A stretch of DNA of 8,691 nucleotides from Planctomycetaceae bacterium (GCA_947440895.1 CANETO010000060.1:1-8691); one strand, 5' to 3'. Positions 1 through 6,697 are shown, counted from the first letter of the stretch. Numbers and translations: made by a program. The notes: generated by a model from the sequence alone, not told the origin.

Positions 1-378
1 ATGAAAGCGGGTGAGCTTGGCGGCGATCAGATTTGCCAGCAGCACCAGTCCAACGGTGGCGCCGCCCAGAAAGGGAAACCAGCCCGTGAGCGTTGAGGGG
101 CCGAAGATCGTGACCGGAAAGAAGTCGGACAACGGCACCTGCGCGATCCAGCTGTTGAAATACTCCCGCTTCACCTCGGGCAGATTTTTCTCGTCCTGCG
201 CCAGCGTGCCGACGAAGAGCAGGAAGATGCCAGCCAGAAACATGACCACCGTGACCTTGAGCGATCCTGCCGCCCGGAGAAGTTGCCAGGCCACCGAGCC
301 CTCGGTGCGGCCGGGAGAGCGGGCCGTGGAACGCACCGTCGGGGCGATGCCATGCGAGGGAAAACTGCCAGTGGCCAT
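1..378 (-). CDS. ResB-like cytochrome c biogenesis protein, N-terminal part (cut by window edge)
   Basis: This reading frame is open from an ATG at 378 to the left edge, giving 126 residues with no stop. A soluble arm of about 35 residues is followed by a hydrophobic segment (about 40-59) reading SLKVTVVMFLAGIFLLFVGT and then LAQ, which is the character of the first helix of ResB/Ccs1. A short periplasmic-type stretch (DEKNLPEVKREYFNSWIAQV) comes next, and a second hydrophobic segment lies at about 104-121. ResB works with CcsA in System II cytochrome c maturation, delivering heme and reduced apocytochrome outside the cytoplasmic membrane. In planctomycetes ResB and CcsA can be one fused chain, but the part that would show this is outside the window. 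No other in-frame ATG lies just upstream, and the ribosome binding site is weak (GGAT about 9 nt before the start). A lipoprotein gene lies 105 nt upstream on the same strand, so co-transcription is plausible. I am confident of the family; the fusion is unknown. Confidence 0.8.
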   Translation of the reverse strand, partial: MATGSFPSHGIAPTVRSTARSPGRTEGSVAWQLLRAAGSLKVTVVMFLAGIFLLFVGTLAQDEKNLPEVKREYFNSWIAQVPLSDFFPVTIFGPSTLTGWFPFLGGATVGLVLLANLIAAKLTRFH

Positions 379-483
379 GGGAGTGGATCCGTGCGGGAGT
401 GTGTCGCGACCGTGCGAGAGGATGCGGCTGGAGAAGGTGACTGGTGCCGAGCGTCTGGTGGGGGACCGGGCGTGGGAGCTGAT

Positions 484-1104
484 TCACTTCCACCGAATCG
501 AGCGGACGAACTCCGTGAACGGTTCGCGGAGTGTGTTGGCAAGCAAGGCCGACCCCTTGAATTTTACGAACAGCGCCGTTGATGGCTCGAGCGGGATCAT
601 GGCGGCCAGGATGGCCTGCTGATTGTCCGTCGCGTTGTCGAGCAGCAGGAGAATGGTTGACTCGACGCCGTTGACGGGCACTGTCTCCGCCTGCTCGATG
701 GCGCGGGCGACCAGGTCGGGGTCGGCTCCCGGCGTGAGTTGTTCCTGCCAACGGGTGGCGTTGCTCTGGAGCGTTCCCGAGGCGGGGATGATGGTAATCT
801 CGCCGGCGTCTACGGCGTCGCCGGAACCGGTCTGCAGCGTGGCCAGTCGCATGCCACTGGCTCCCAGGTCTGTCCAGCCCGCGGGCAGATCGTATTCCAG
901 CTTCGGGCCACCGGTAGGCTGGCCTGACGGTGGCTCCGCCGCGGTGCCACGAGGTGGCCTCGCCACGGTCTCCGCGGGGCGTGCCGACTTGGCCGTCGTA
1001 TAGCTGCGGATGTCGTTGGGCTGAATCTCCGCCGCCGGTCGGCAGGACGCGGTCAGGCAGGCGACGACCGCCCAGATGATCGAGGAACGTGCAAAGAGCT
1101 TCAT
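484..1104 (-). CDS. Predicted lipoprotein with a DcrB/PsbP-like C-terminal domain
   Basis: This is a 206-aa protein. Residues 1-20 form a lipoprotein-type signal (MKLF, then a hydrophobic core) ending in L-T-A-S before Cys21. The -3 residue is Thr rather than the usual Leu or Val, so the lipobox is slightly atypical. Residues 22-67 are a Pro/Ala/Gly-rich linker, as expected for a lipid-anchored domain held off the membrane. Residues 69-206 form a compact alpha/beta domain beginning YDLPAGW and ending EFVRSIRW, which resembles the mixed-sheet DcrB/PsbP type. This fold call is by pattern only. The gene sits 47 nt downstream of the HTH gene and 105 nt upstream of the ResB-like gene on the same strand, so an accessory role in cytochrome c maturation or redox-protein assembly at the membrane is a reasonable guess, but unproven. 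The start is fixed by the signal peptide. AAGAGG abuts the ATG directly, which is unusually close for a ribosome binding site. Confidence 0.75.
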   Translation of the reverse strand: MKLFARSSIIWAVVACLTASCRPAAEIQPNDIRSYTTAKSARPAETVARPPRGTAAEPPSGQPTGGPKLEYDLPAGWTDLGASGMRLATLQTGSGDAVDAGEITIIPASGTLQSNATRWQEQLTPGADPDLVARAIEQAETVPVNGVESTILLLLDNATDNQQAILAAMIPLEPSTALFVKFKGSALLANTLREPFTEFVRSIRWK

Positions 1105-1151
1105 CCTCTTATGGTAGCACGGTGCCCCGTCACCGGGGATTCCGGGGACGA

Positions 1152-2435
1152 CTACCGCCAGCCAAAGACGGACGAAAGCGGGCTCAGGAGCGGACCGGAA
1201 AGGGCGAGGTCGTTCGGGCTGCCGATAGTCCGCATCAGATCGAACATCACGAAGCCGCCGGTGAGCAGCAGGAGCGAGCAGCAGACCAGTCCACAGATCT
1301 GCCAGGTGCTGAATTTGGTGTCGCGCACCATGTCGACGGCCAGGCCACCGCCGATGTCGGGCAGAAGGTCGGTCGACATCGGCAGGTCGCCGGTGAAGTC
1401 GGAGCTTTCTCCGTCTGCGTTGAAGAAGCTCGAATCCCCCGAACCGGGCTCCACGGCCACGACAGAAGCACTCTCATCGTCTTCGTCGAGGCCCCCGAGG
1501 TCGAACTCCTCTCCTGCCAGATCGGTAGCGCTATTCCCGGCGGCCATAGATCCGCCAGCCATAGATCCGCCACCCAAACCGGTGTCGAGCGGACCCAAGT
1601 CGATGCCCGACACGGCCGCGTCGCCATCCTCCAAGGACAGGCCACTATCAAGCGCACCTGACAGTGCCGCCCCTGCGTTGGTATGGGGGCCGGAGCCGGC
1701 TGCAGGGTTTAAGTCCGATCCAAAAACCAGTGAACCACTGGCATTCAATCCGGAGGCGTTGCTGGGCTGCGAGCCGCCGCCCACGCCGGAGAGGTCGATG
1801 GCCAGGGTGCCGGAATCGGCAGGGCCGACGGCTGATCCATCGGCGGGCGATCCGAGCGCCGGCGATGACAGTCCGACGATCGAATCGATGTCGAGTTCCA
1901 TGGCATCAAGCCCGCTGATCGCGTCGCTGGAGCCCAGCATCGCTTTGGCGAGTTCGTTCTGCCCGGGCGGATCGACAGCAAACACCGATTCGCCGCCCGT
2001 GATCCCGGTTCCCATCGAGACGTCGCCAGCGGAACTGCCCGCCAGCGAGCCGCTGCCGCCGATGACCAGACTGTCAGACTTTCCGGCAGTGCCTGGGAGC
2101 GGACTTCCGCCCACGACTACGCTGTCACCCAGTTCGAGATCGATCGTCTGGCCGCGGGGCTCCCCCTCCGGCGCGGCAAGTGGGATGTCCTTCTGGGTCC
2201 CGTCGTCTAGGGGCCCGTCGTCGAGGTCGAGTTCGAGTTCCAGTCCCAGTCCCGACTGACCACTCTTCTCGCCGGCATCGGCCGCCAGTCGCTCAATCTC
2301 TTCGACCTTGAACTTCAGCGTGGCTCCGTCGCGCAGCGGGAACAACTGCTTGCGTTCGACGAGGCGATGAATCTCGTCCGCAGTGACGCCGAGGTGTCGG
2401 GCAGCCTCTTCAATCAGCAGGAATTTGCCGGCCAT
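1152..2435 (-). CDS. Excisionase/MerR-like HTH protein with long acidic linker and C-terminal membrane anchor
   Basis: This is a 427-aa protein. Residues 1-55 form a winged-helix/HTH_17-type DNA-binding domain: FLLIEEAARHLGV is the first helix pair, TADEIHRLVERKQ the recognition region, FPLRDGATLKFK the wing, and VEEIERL the closing helix. Residues 58-375 are low complexity, rich in Gly, Ser, Asp, Ala and Leu and strongly acidic (for example LELELDLDDG near residue 70). A single hydrophobic helix at about 380-401 (ICGLVCCSLLLLTGG and on) is followed by a 23-residue tail. The layout suggests a regulator or nucleoid-associated protein tethered to the membrane by its C-terminus, but DNA targets cannot be seen, and such HTH modules also act in protein contacts. 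The frame stays open upstream to a TTG at 2567, but that would place a promoter inside the gene. The ATG at 2435 has AGAAGG 4 nt before it and starts exactly at the HTH domain. The gene is first in a likely operon with the lipoprotein and ResB-like genes. Confidence 0.8.
   Translation of the reverse strand: MAGKFLLIEEAARHLGVTADEIHRLVERKQLFPLRDGATLKFKVEEIERLAADAGEKSGQSGLGLELELDLDDGPLDDGTQKDIPLAAPEGEPRGQTIDLELGDSVVVGGSPLPGTAGKSDSLVIGGSGSLAGSSAGDVSMGTGITGGESVFAVDPPGQNELAKAMLGSSDAISGLDAMELDIDSIVGLSSPALGSPADGSAVGPADSGTLAIDLSGVGGGSQPSNASGLNASGSLVFGSDLNPAAGSGPHTNAGAALSGALDSGLSLEDGDAAVSGIDLGPLDTGLGGGSMAGGSMAAGNSATDLAGEEFDLGGLDEDDESASVVAVEPGSGDSSFFNADGESSDFTGDLPMSTDLLPDIGGGLAVDMVRDTKFSTWQICGLVCCSLLLLTGGFVMFDLMRTIGSPNDLALSGPLLSPLSSVFGWR
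1543..1572 (-). repeat. Perfect 15-bp tandem duplication within the HTH gene
   Basis: Two identical 15-bp units (GCCATAGATCCGCCA on the plus strand) lie head to tail at 1543-1557 and 1558-1572. On the coding strand they give a repeated five-residue unit inside ...GGSMAGGSMA... in the low-complexity linker, near residues 288-297. The copies are identical at every codon position, which suggests recent replication slippage rather than old protein-level repetition. The frame is preserved. Confidence 0.9.
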
Positions 2436-2439
2436 GGTG

Positions 2440-2445
2440 CCTTCT
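2440..2445 (-). promoter_or_regulatory. Ribosome binding site fixing the start of the HTH gene
   Basis: Read on the minus strand, AGAAGG lies 4 nt before the ATG at 2435. This supports that start over the TTG at 2567, which would add 44 residues with no domain character. Confidence 0.6.
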
Positions 2446-2462
2446 GATGCAAGAACCGCTGG

Positions 2463-2518
2463 GTTCGAACGCCGGGGACCGTGAACAGTGACAGTCGGGG
2501 AGAAAAACGACGATCGTC
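2463..2518. promoter_or_regulatory. Leader region with two short palindromes, possible operators
   Basis: Between the predicted promoter and the HTH gene lie two perfect palindromes: GACGATCGTC at 2509-2518 and GTTCGAAC at 2463-2470. The first is just downstream of the predicted transcription start (about 2534), where a bound regulator could block elongation. Short palindromes are common by chance in GC-rich DNA, so this is tentative. Autoregulation by the HTH protein is conceivable but not shown. Confidence 0.2.
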
Positions 2519-2540
2519 CTCCAAAGATGTCGACGTCCCA

Positions 2541-2567
2541 ATTATACGGGTCCAGTGCGGCCGTCAA
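2541..2567 (-). promoter_or_regulatory. Near-consensus sigma-70-type promoter upstream of the HTH gene
   Basis: On the minus strand, TTGACG (2567-2562) and a perfect TATAAT (2546-2541) are separated by 15 bp. An exact -10 hexamer stands out in DNA this GC-rich. The spacer is two bases shorter than the 17-bp optimum, which would weaken the promoter or suit an activator. Transcription would start near 2534, leaving a leader of about 100 nt before the ATG at 2435. This promoter would drive the HTH, lipoprotein and ResB-like genes. Confidence 0.5.
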
Positions 2568-2610
2568 ACCTGGGTGCAGCCGATACGTCCGGTAGGGCCA
2601 GCGTCGCCGG

Positions 2611-3009
2611 TCACTTCGGTACTTCCAGCATTTTCTTCAGCGCAGCCGGCCGGGGCTCCTGGCAGTTGAAGTCTTCGACCAAGAGATCCCAGCTGACATC
2701 CCTCGTGCTCTTGAGCGTGAGCGAGCCGGTTGCCGGGTCGACGTGATAGATCGCCAGGGCGCGGTTTTGCTGGTCGACGACCAGCAGCATCTGCCGGCCA
2801 TCATCCAGCGGGGTGGCAAGCGTCCAGAGTGGTCCGGCCTGCTCGCCCCCCCCAGCCGGCGGCGTCCGTCCAACCCGCTGTGCTGCCATCCCACCGCTGC
2901 TGAGAAAGGCGGTGAAAAATCCGGCCATGACCACGGCGGCGAAAAAGCAGCCGGCGGCGATGAGCCCACGTTGGGCGTCCCCATCCCGGAAATTCCAAAA
3001 AGAGGGCAT
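2611..3009 (-). CDS. Small single-pass membrane protein of unknown function
   Basis: This is a 132-aa protein. A short charged N-terminus (MPSFWNFRDGDAQR) precedes one hydrophobic helix at about 15-36. A Gly/Pro-rich linker follows, then a C-terminal region (about 58-132) with alternating beta-strand character, including LLVVDQQNRALAIYHVDPAT and a closing stretch near WDLLVEDFN. The strand pattern recalls one blade of a beta-propeller, but it is too short to be one. I associate this kind of small protein with planctomycetes and know of no function. By the positive-inside rule its topology is uncertain. AGGAA lies 5 nt before the ATG at 3009 on the minus strand. It is 175 nt upstream of the HTH gene, which has its own promoter, so this may be a separate transcription unit. 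No clear terminator follows it. Confidence 0.7.
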   Translation of the reverse strand: MPSFWNFRDGDAQRGLIAAGCFFAAVVMAGFFTAFLSSGGMAAQRVGRTPPAGGGEQAGPLWTLATPLDDGRQMLLVVDQQNRALAIYHVDPATGSLTLKSTRDVSWDLLVEDFNCQEPRPAALKKMLEVPK

Positions 3010-3055
3010 GGTGATTCCTGAGCGGACTGGGAGGACAGTTGGGCGATTGCCGGAG

Positions 3056-3085
3056 AGTGTATGGCCGCGGAAAGAGTGCCTTCAA
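3056..3085 (-). promoter_or_regulatory. Weak candidate promoter for the small membrane protein gene
   Basis: On the minus strand, TTGAAG (3085-3080) and TACACT (3061-3056) are separated by 18 bp. Each matches the sigma-70 consensus at four of six positions. Initiation would be near 3049, about 40 nt before the ATG at 3009. Confidence 0.3.
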
Positions 3086-3304
3086 GCAGTCCGGGCCGGA
3101 CGGCATGGAATGGCGTGGTTAACCGGACCTCGCGGGCTCGCGAAGCGACTTCCCTAGATCGCCCTGTTTGCCGGCACGGCTTCCCCATCACGCATCTTTT
3201 GCGGAAACGAATGTTTCGATTCAATCGGTCAGGCAGACCCTACCGATGGAGAGGAGACGTCGGTACGACCATGCGTGCTGGCATCGTCGCTCCCCGCCGT
3301 TTCT

Positions 3305-3309
3305 GAGGA
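3305..3309 (+). promoter_or_regulatory. Ribosome binding site supporting a GTG start
   Basis: GAGGA is placed 8 nt before the GTG at 3318. It selects this GTG over upstream ATGs in the same frame (3168 and 3246), which lack comparable sites and would add an unlikely basic leader. Confidence 0.65.
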
Positions 3310-3317
3310 CTACCGCT

Positions 3318-4631
3318 GTGTCAAAGCTCAACGCCTTCACGACCTACCTGATCCGCTCGCCGATTCTGTGGGGAGCGGCCCTCAGTTTTGGATTCTTTGG
3401 CCTGATCCACATGGGTGTGATCACCAACCCGTTGGTGATCCGGTATCTGGCAGGGCACTGGGTTGAATACGTCGAAGTCGTGATGTTTTTCGTCGGCCTC
3501 GCGGCACTCTTGATCAAGGGGGCCGACATCCGCAGCCAGCGACGGGCCGTCACGGTCGAGTGGATCGACCCGATTCCCGAGGGTGGGCAGAATCCCGCTG
3601 ACGCTCAGGCACTGGCTGTGTCACTGGTCGAGGCGGACGGAAAAGGCACTCCAGATCAATCGTCGTATCTGGCCCGACGCCTCCGCGAAGCGGTCGACCT
3701 CGTCGTTCGCACCGGCTCCGCCGACACCCTCGAAGACCATCTCAAATATCTCTCTGACCTGGACGCCGCGAGGGCCGCACAGAGCTACGGTCTGGTGCGG
3801 TTTGTGATCTGGGCGATTCCGATCATGGGCTTTTTGGGCACCGTCATCGGTATCACCGACGCGATCGCCTGCCTCTCGCCTTCACAGCTCGACAACATGA
3901 CGGGCGTCGTCTCCGGACTCGGTACCGCCTTCGACACGACGGCCATCGCCCTCGGGCTGTCGATGGTGCTGATGCTCCTCCAGTTCGTCGTCGACCGGTC
4001 CGAACAGACGCTGCTGGGCGATGTCGACGAGGCGGCCTGGACGGCACTCGCCGGCCGGTTTCAGTCGCTCTCCGGCGACGGCGGTTCCACGCTCGCCGTT
4101 GCCCGGCTGGCCGAGACCGTCAGCCGGAGCTCCAGCCAGCTCCTTGAGGCGCAGGCTCAGTCGTGGCGGACGCTCGAGCAGACGGCGGCCTCGAATCTCA
4201 CCAAGCTGCTCGACAACGCCGGCAAGACGCTCAATGACTCCCTCTCCACATCGCTCGACGGCACGCTCGGTCGCTGGAGCGATTCGCTCGTCGAGGCGCA
4301 CGAGAAGCTGCTGCTGCAGCGGGAAGATCGTTGGACGCAGGCGGCCGACTCGTTGGCGCACGCCGTCCGTGGACTGCAGCAGCACCAAGGCACTCTGGCC
4401 GACCAGACGGTGCTGCTCGGCAAGGTCGTTGACGCCACCCGCGACATCTCCGCGCTCGAGCGTTCACTCGATGCCAACCTCAACACCCTGGCCGCCACCG
4501 GTCGGTTTGATGAGACGCTGGCGACGCTTGCCGCTGCTGTCCAGTTGCTGGCCGTCCGGGCCGGCGATGTGGCCGGTGACCCCCGTCGCATTGAGTTGCA
4601 GACCGCCCGCCGCACCGGAAAGGTTGCATGA
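3318..4631 (+). CDS. MotA/TolQ/ExbB-family proton-channel subunit with long helical tail
   Basis: This is a 437-aa protein from a GTG start. Hydrophobic segments lie at about 16-37, 51-66, 160-182 and 200-225. The third carries PIMGFLGTVIGI (168-179) and the fourth GLGTAFDTTAIALGL (200-214), the signature of the MotA/TolQ/ExbB domain, whose pentamers surround two ExbD/TolR/MotB helices and conduct protons. The cytoplasmic loop between TM2 and TM3 (about 70-158) is also typical. After residue 235 comes a tail of about 200 residues, predicted helical, with Trp residues spaced along it (SWRTLEQ, GRWSDSL, DRWTQAADSL). It should extend into the cytoplasm, as the tails of ZorA-type stators do. ExbB and TolQ (around 230-245 aa) lack such a tail. 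The stop codon overlaps the next gene's start (ATGA), so translation is probably coupled and the next product is a likely partner. A role in generating force or gating in the envelope is inferred; the substrate is unknown. Confidence 0.85.
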   Translation: MSKLNAFTTYLIRSPILWGAALSFGFFGLIHMGVITNPLVIRYLAGHWVEYVEVVMFFVGLAALLIKGADIRSQRRAVTVEWIDPIPEGGQNPADAQALAVSLVEADGKGTPDQSSYLARRLREAVDLVVRTGSADTLEDHLKYLSDLDAARAAQSYGLVRFVIWAIPIMGFLGTVIGITDAIACLSPSQLDNMTGVVSGLGTAFDTTAIALGLSMVLMLLQFVVDRSEQTLLGDVDEAAWTALAGRFQSLSGDGGSTLAVARLAETVSRSSSQLLEAQAQSWRTLEQTAASNLTKLLDNAGKTLNDSLSTSLDGTLGRWSDSLVEAHEKLLLQREDRWTQAADSLAHAVRGLQQHQGTLADQTVLLGKVVDATRDISALERSLDANLNTLAATGRFDETLATLAAAVQLLAVRAGDVAGDPRRIELQTARRTGKVA

Positions 4632-6697
4632 GCCGCAAACCTTCCGCCGCTGGGCCGACGATCTCACTGTTTCCGTTTCTCGCAGTGCTGCTCTGCACGA
4701 TGGGGGCGCTGCTGGTCGTGCTGGTGCTCTTCAGCCGATCGGTGAAACAGAACGAGGCGGCCAAGCTCGATCACGAGAGCGAGGAACTCGCCGCGGAGCT
4801 CGAGCTCGCGCGAGACAGCCTGAACTGGCGGCGTGACCAGTTGGCGGGAGTCCGCGAGCGGACGGCCGAGGAGCTCGCTACCGCGCGGATGCAACTGGCG
4901 GGCATCGAGGAGAACACCCGCGCCCTCCAGGACGAACTCGCGAAAATGGAGCGGACCGCGGCGGCGCTAGCCTCTGAGAGCGGCACGGTCGCGGTCGACG
5001 ATGAGACGCTCCGCGGCCTGGAAGAGCGGCTCACCAGTGCTCGGGAGTCGCTCGACGAGGCCCGCGCGGGTCGCGACACGAAACCGCCGGCCTATGCCGT
5101 CGTGCCCTATGCGGGCCAGAACGGCACGCACCGCCGGCCGCTCTACATCGAGTGCTGCGGTGACGGTGTCTTCCTGCAGCCAGAGGGCATCCGGCTGAGT
5201 CCGGGGGATTTCGAGGGGCCCCCGGGGCCGGGCAATCCTCTCGCCAGCGCGCTTCGAGCAGCACGGGAGCATGTCGTTGCCACGCACGGGGGCACGAACG
5301 ATCCGGCTGCGCAGCCCTATCCCCTCCTGCTCGTGCGACCGTCGGGCGTGATGGCCTACTACGCGGCCCGCGAGGCGATTCAGTCGTGGGGTAGCGATTT
5401 CGGCTACCAGCTCATCGACGAGGACTGGACGCTGACCTTTCCGCCGGCGGACCCGATGCTGGCCCAGGTGGAGAAGCGGGCGATCGAGGAATCGAGGGCG
5501 CGGCTGGCGTGGCTGGCGGAAGTGCGGCCCACGCGGCCGGCGCGGCCGCCGCAGCAATACAGGGCCGCTTCGACACGCGGTGGGGTCGTCGCCGAAGGCG
5601 GACCGAGCGTGCTCGGGGACCAGTCACGGTGGGACTGGAAAAACAAACAGCCTAATGGCGGTGGTGGTGGCGACGGGGGCCCCGGGGGCGGACCAGGCGG
5701 CAGCGACGGGCTCAACGCTGGGGGCCGGGGCACAGGCGCAGCAGGAAGCGGCAGTGCAGGTGCCGATGCGTCGGCCGGCAGCGTTGCATCGACCGGACAA
5801 GGTGCTGGATCAGGCGAGAGCGGCGACGCCATTCTGGGCGGCGGCGGCGGCGGTGCCGAAGGCGGTCGCTTCGGGCCCGGCGGTCAGGGAACGGTCGCCG
5901 GAGCCGTGGGCGATCGATACAGCAGCACATCCACTTTCGGAGGGGGCGACGCGGGAACGGCCGGTGGCCCCAATGCCTCGGGCGGTCAGGGCGGGCCGGG
6001 AATGCCAGCCACGTCTGGCGGCGCCGGGACCAATGCCGGCGGTGGGCCCGCTACCGGAGGCGGCAGCTACGCTGCCGGTGCTTCCTCGGCTGCCGGTGGC
6101 GCTGCAGGAGGCGGTTCTGCTGCCGGCAGCTCGAGCGGTGGCATGAATCAGCAGGGCGGCGGCTCGGCAGGCGGCGGCAGTGGGCCGGCGATGCCTGGGC
6201 TTGTGCAGGCTGGGGGCGGAGCTGGCGGCCAGGCAGGTGGTCAGGCCGGCGGCCAAGCTGGTGGTGCTGCCGGCGGCCAGGCATCGATGGCCCATTCACG
6301 CGGCAAAAACTGGGCGAGTCTGGCGACGCAGGACCGACCGATTCCACTCACCCGGCCGATTCGCCTCGAATGCTCGCTTCACGAATTCCGGATGCTCGAC
6401 GATTCAGGCCGCCGTGTGGAAACCCGCATCCCACTTGATGGCGACACCGCCGAGTCCATCGATCCGCTCGTGAACGCGATCCATACGCGGGTGAACAACT
6501 GGGGCATTGCCGGCGATCGCATGTATTGGAAGCCGCAGCTGGTGCTGTCCGAAACCTCCGACGGCAGATCGCGGCGAGAAGATCTCGAGCGACTGCTCGC
6601 CGAGAGCGGTATTGATATGCGTTCGGGGGACGGACGGGACCAGATCCGCCCCTTGCCCCCTGTCACGCGGACGACTGCTGTCGTGCCCGCCCGTTGA
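4628..6697 (+). CDS. ExbD-like membrane protein lacking the key Asp, with coiled coil, duplicated periplasmic module and Gly-rich linker
   Basis: This is a 689-aa protein. The N-terminal helix (about 12-36) begins ISLFPFLAVLL, which aligns without gaps with E. coli ExbD INVTPFIDVML. Ala19 takes the place of the proton-carrying Asp25. Residues 37-155 are a charged coiled coil. Residues 170-266 form a beta/alpha module: RPLYIEC, then LLLVRPSGV, a helix AYYAAREAIQSWG, and FGYQLIDED. Residues 344-551 are Gly/Ala/Ser-rich low complexity. Residues 576-665 appear to repeat the module (RPIRLEC, then LVLSETSDG, a helix REDLERLLAESG, and IDMR). ExbD-family proteins are single-pass partners of ExbB channels with a periplasmic domain, so a periplasmic location is expected for everything after the helix. 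The gene overlaps the ExbB-like gene by 4 nt, with AAAGG just upstream of its ATG. Without the Asp it probably cannot carry protons and may pair with the product of the next gene. No specific function is known to me. Confidence 0.8.
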   Translation: MSRKPSAAGPTISLFPFLAVLLCTMGALLVVLVLFSRSVKQNEAAKLDHESEELAAELELARDSLNWRRDQLAGVRERTAEELATARMQLAGIEENTRALQDELAKMERTAAALASESGTVAVDDETLRGLEERLTSARESLDEARAGRDTKPPAYAVVPYAGQNGTHRRPLYIECCGDGVFLQPEGIRLSPGDFEGPPGPGNPLASALRAAREHVVATHGGTNDPAAQPYPLLLVRPSGVMAYYAAREAIQSWGSDFGYQLIDEDWTLTFPPADPMLAQVEKRAIEESRARLAWLAEVRPTRPARPPQQYRAASTRGGVVAEGGPSVLGDQSRWDWKNKQPNGGGGGDGGPGGGPGGSDGLNAGGRGTGAAGSGSAGADASAGSVASTGQGAGSGESGDAILGGGGGGAEGGRFGPGGQGTVAGAVGDRYSSTSTFGGGDAGTAGGPNASGGQGGPGMPATSGGAGTNAGGGPATGGGSYAAGASSAAGGAAGGGSAAGSSSGGMNQQGGGSAGGGSGPAMPGLVQAGGGAGGQAGGQAGGQAGGAAGGQASMAHSRGKNWASLATQDRPIPLTRPIRLECSLHEFRMLDDSGRRVETRIPLDGDTAESIDPLVNAIHTRVNNWGIAGDRMYWKPQLVLSETSDGRSRREDLERLLAESGIDMRSGDGRDQIRPLPPVTRTTAVVPAR
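5657..6283 (+). other. Gly-rich low-complexity coding segment
   Basis: This segment encodes residues 344-551 of the 689-aa protein. It is mostly Gly with Ala, Ser, Gln and Pro and almost no charged or large hydrophobic residues. It links the two beta/alpha modules and is probably flexible or extended. Its GC skew opens long spurious frames in other phases. Confidence 0.85.
6224..6283 (+). repeat. Five 12-bp units encoding GGQA tetrapeptides
   Basis: Five consecutive 12-bp units encode GGQA, GGQA, GGQA, GGAA and GGQA (residues 533-552). The units differ mostly at synonymous positions (GGC/GGT, CAG/CAA, GCA/GCC/GCT), so the peptide has been kept while the DNA drifted. This argues for constraint on the protein rather than fresh slippage. 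Confidence 0.9.

Larger units (their letters stand above)
3010..3317. other. Divergent intergenic region between the two arms
   Basis: These 308 bp separate the minus-strand small membrane protein gene from the plus-strand ExbB-like gene. Both promoters should lie here. On the minus strand there is a weak candidate near 3056-3085. On the plus strand I find no convincing -35/-10 pair. A short AT-richer hairpin (GAAAC at 3204-3208, loop, GTTTC at 3213-3217) could be an operator or chance. The frame of the ExbB-like gene remains open up to an ATG at 3168, but that stretch is rich in Arg and His and has no membrane or domain character, so I read it as non-coding. Confidence 0.6.

Noticed and set aside
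1125..1138. Hairpin CCCCG-TCAC-CGGGG between the HTH and lipoprotein genes
   Set aside because: Only five base pairs and no T-run on the minus strand; not enough for a terminator inside a likely operon.
1111..2259. Long plus-strand open frame (382 codons) opposite the HTH gene
   Set aside because: It is antisense to the low-complexity linker; its product is Ser/Pro-rich with no domain, and the minus-strand gene has an HTH domain, a membrane helix and a ribosome binding site.
2502..2518. Palindrome GACGATCGTC followed on the minus strand by GTTTTTC, as a terminator of the small membrane protein gene
   Set aside because: A hairpin here would have about three base pairs; too weak. Kept only as a possible operator.
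3204..3217. GAAAC/GTTTC inverted repeat in the divergent region
   Set aside because: A five-base inverted repeat is expected by chance in 300 bp, and no promoter could be placed next to it.
3168..3317. Extended start for the ExbB-like protein
   Set aside because: The extra 50 residues are basic and His-rich without membrane or domain character; GTG at 3318 has GAGGA at good spacing and begins just before the first membrane helix.
4021..4836. Plus-strand open frame (271 codons) overlapping the ExbB-like tail
   Set aside because: Arg/Ser/Pro-rich composition typical of a shifted frame; it crosses the coupled ATGA junction of two better genes.
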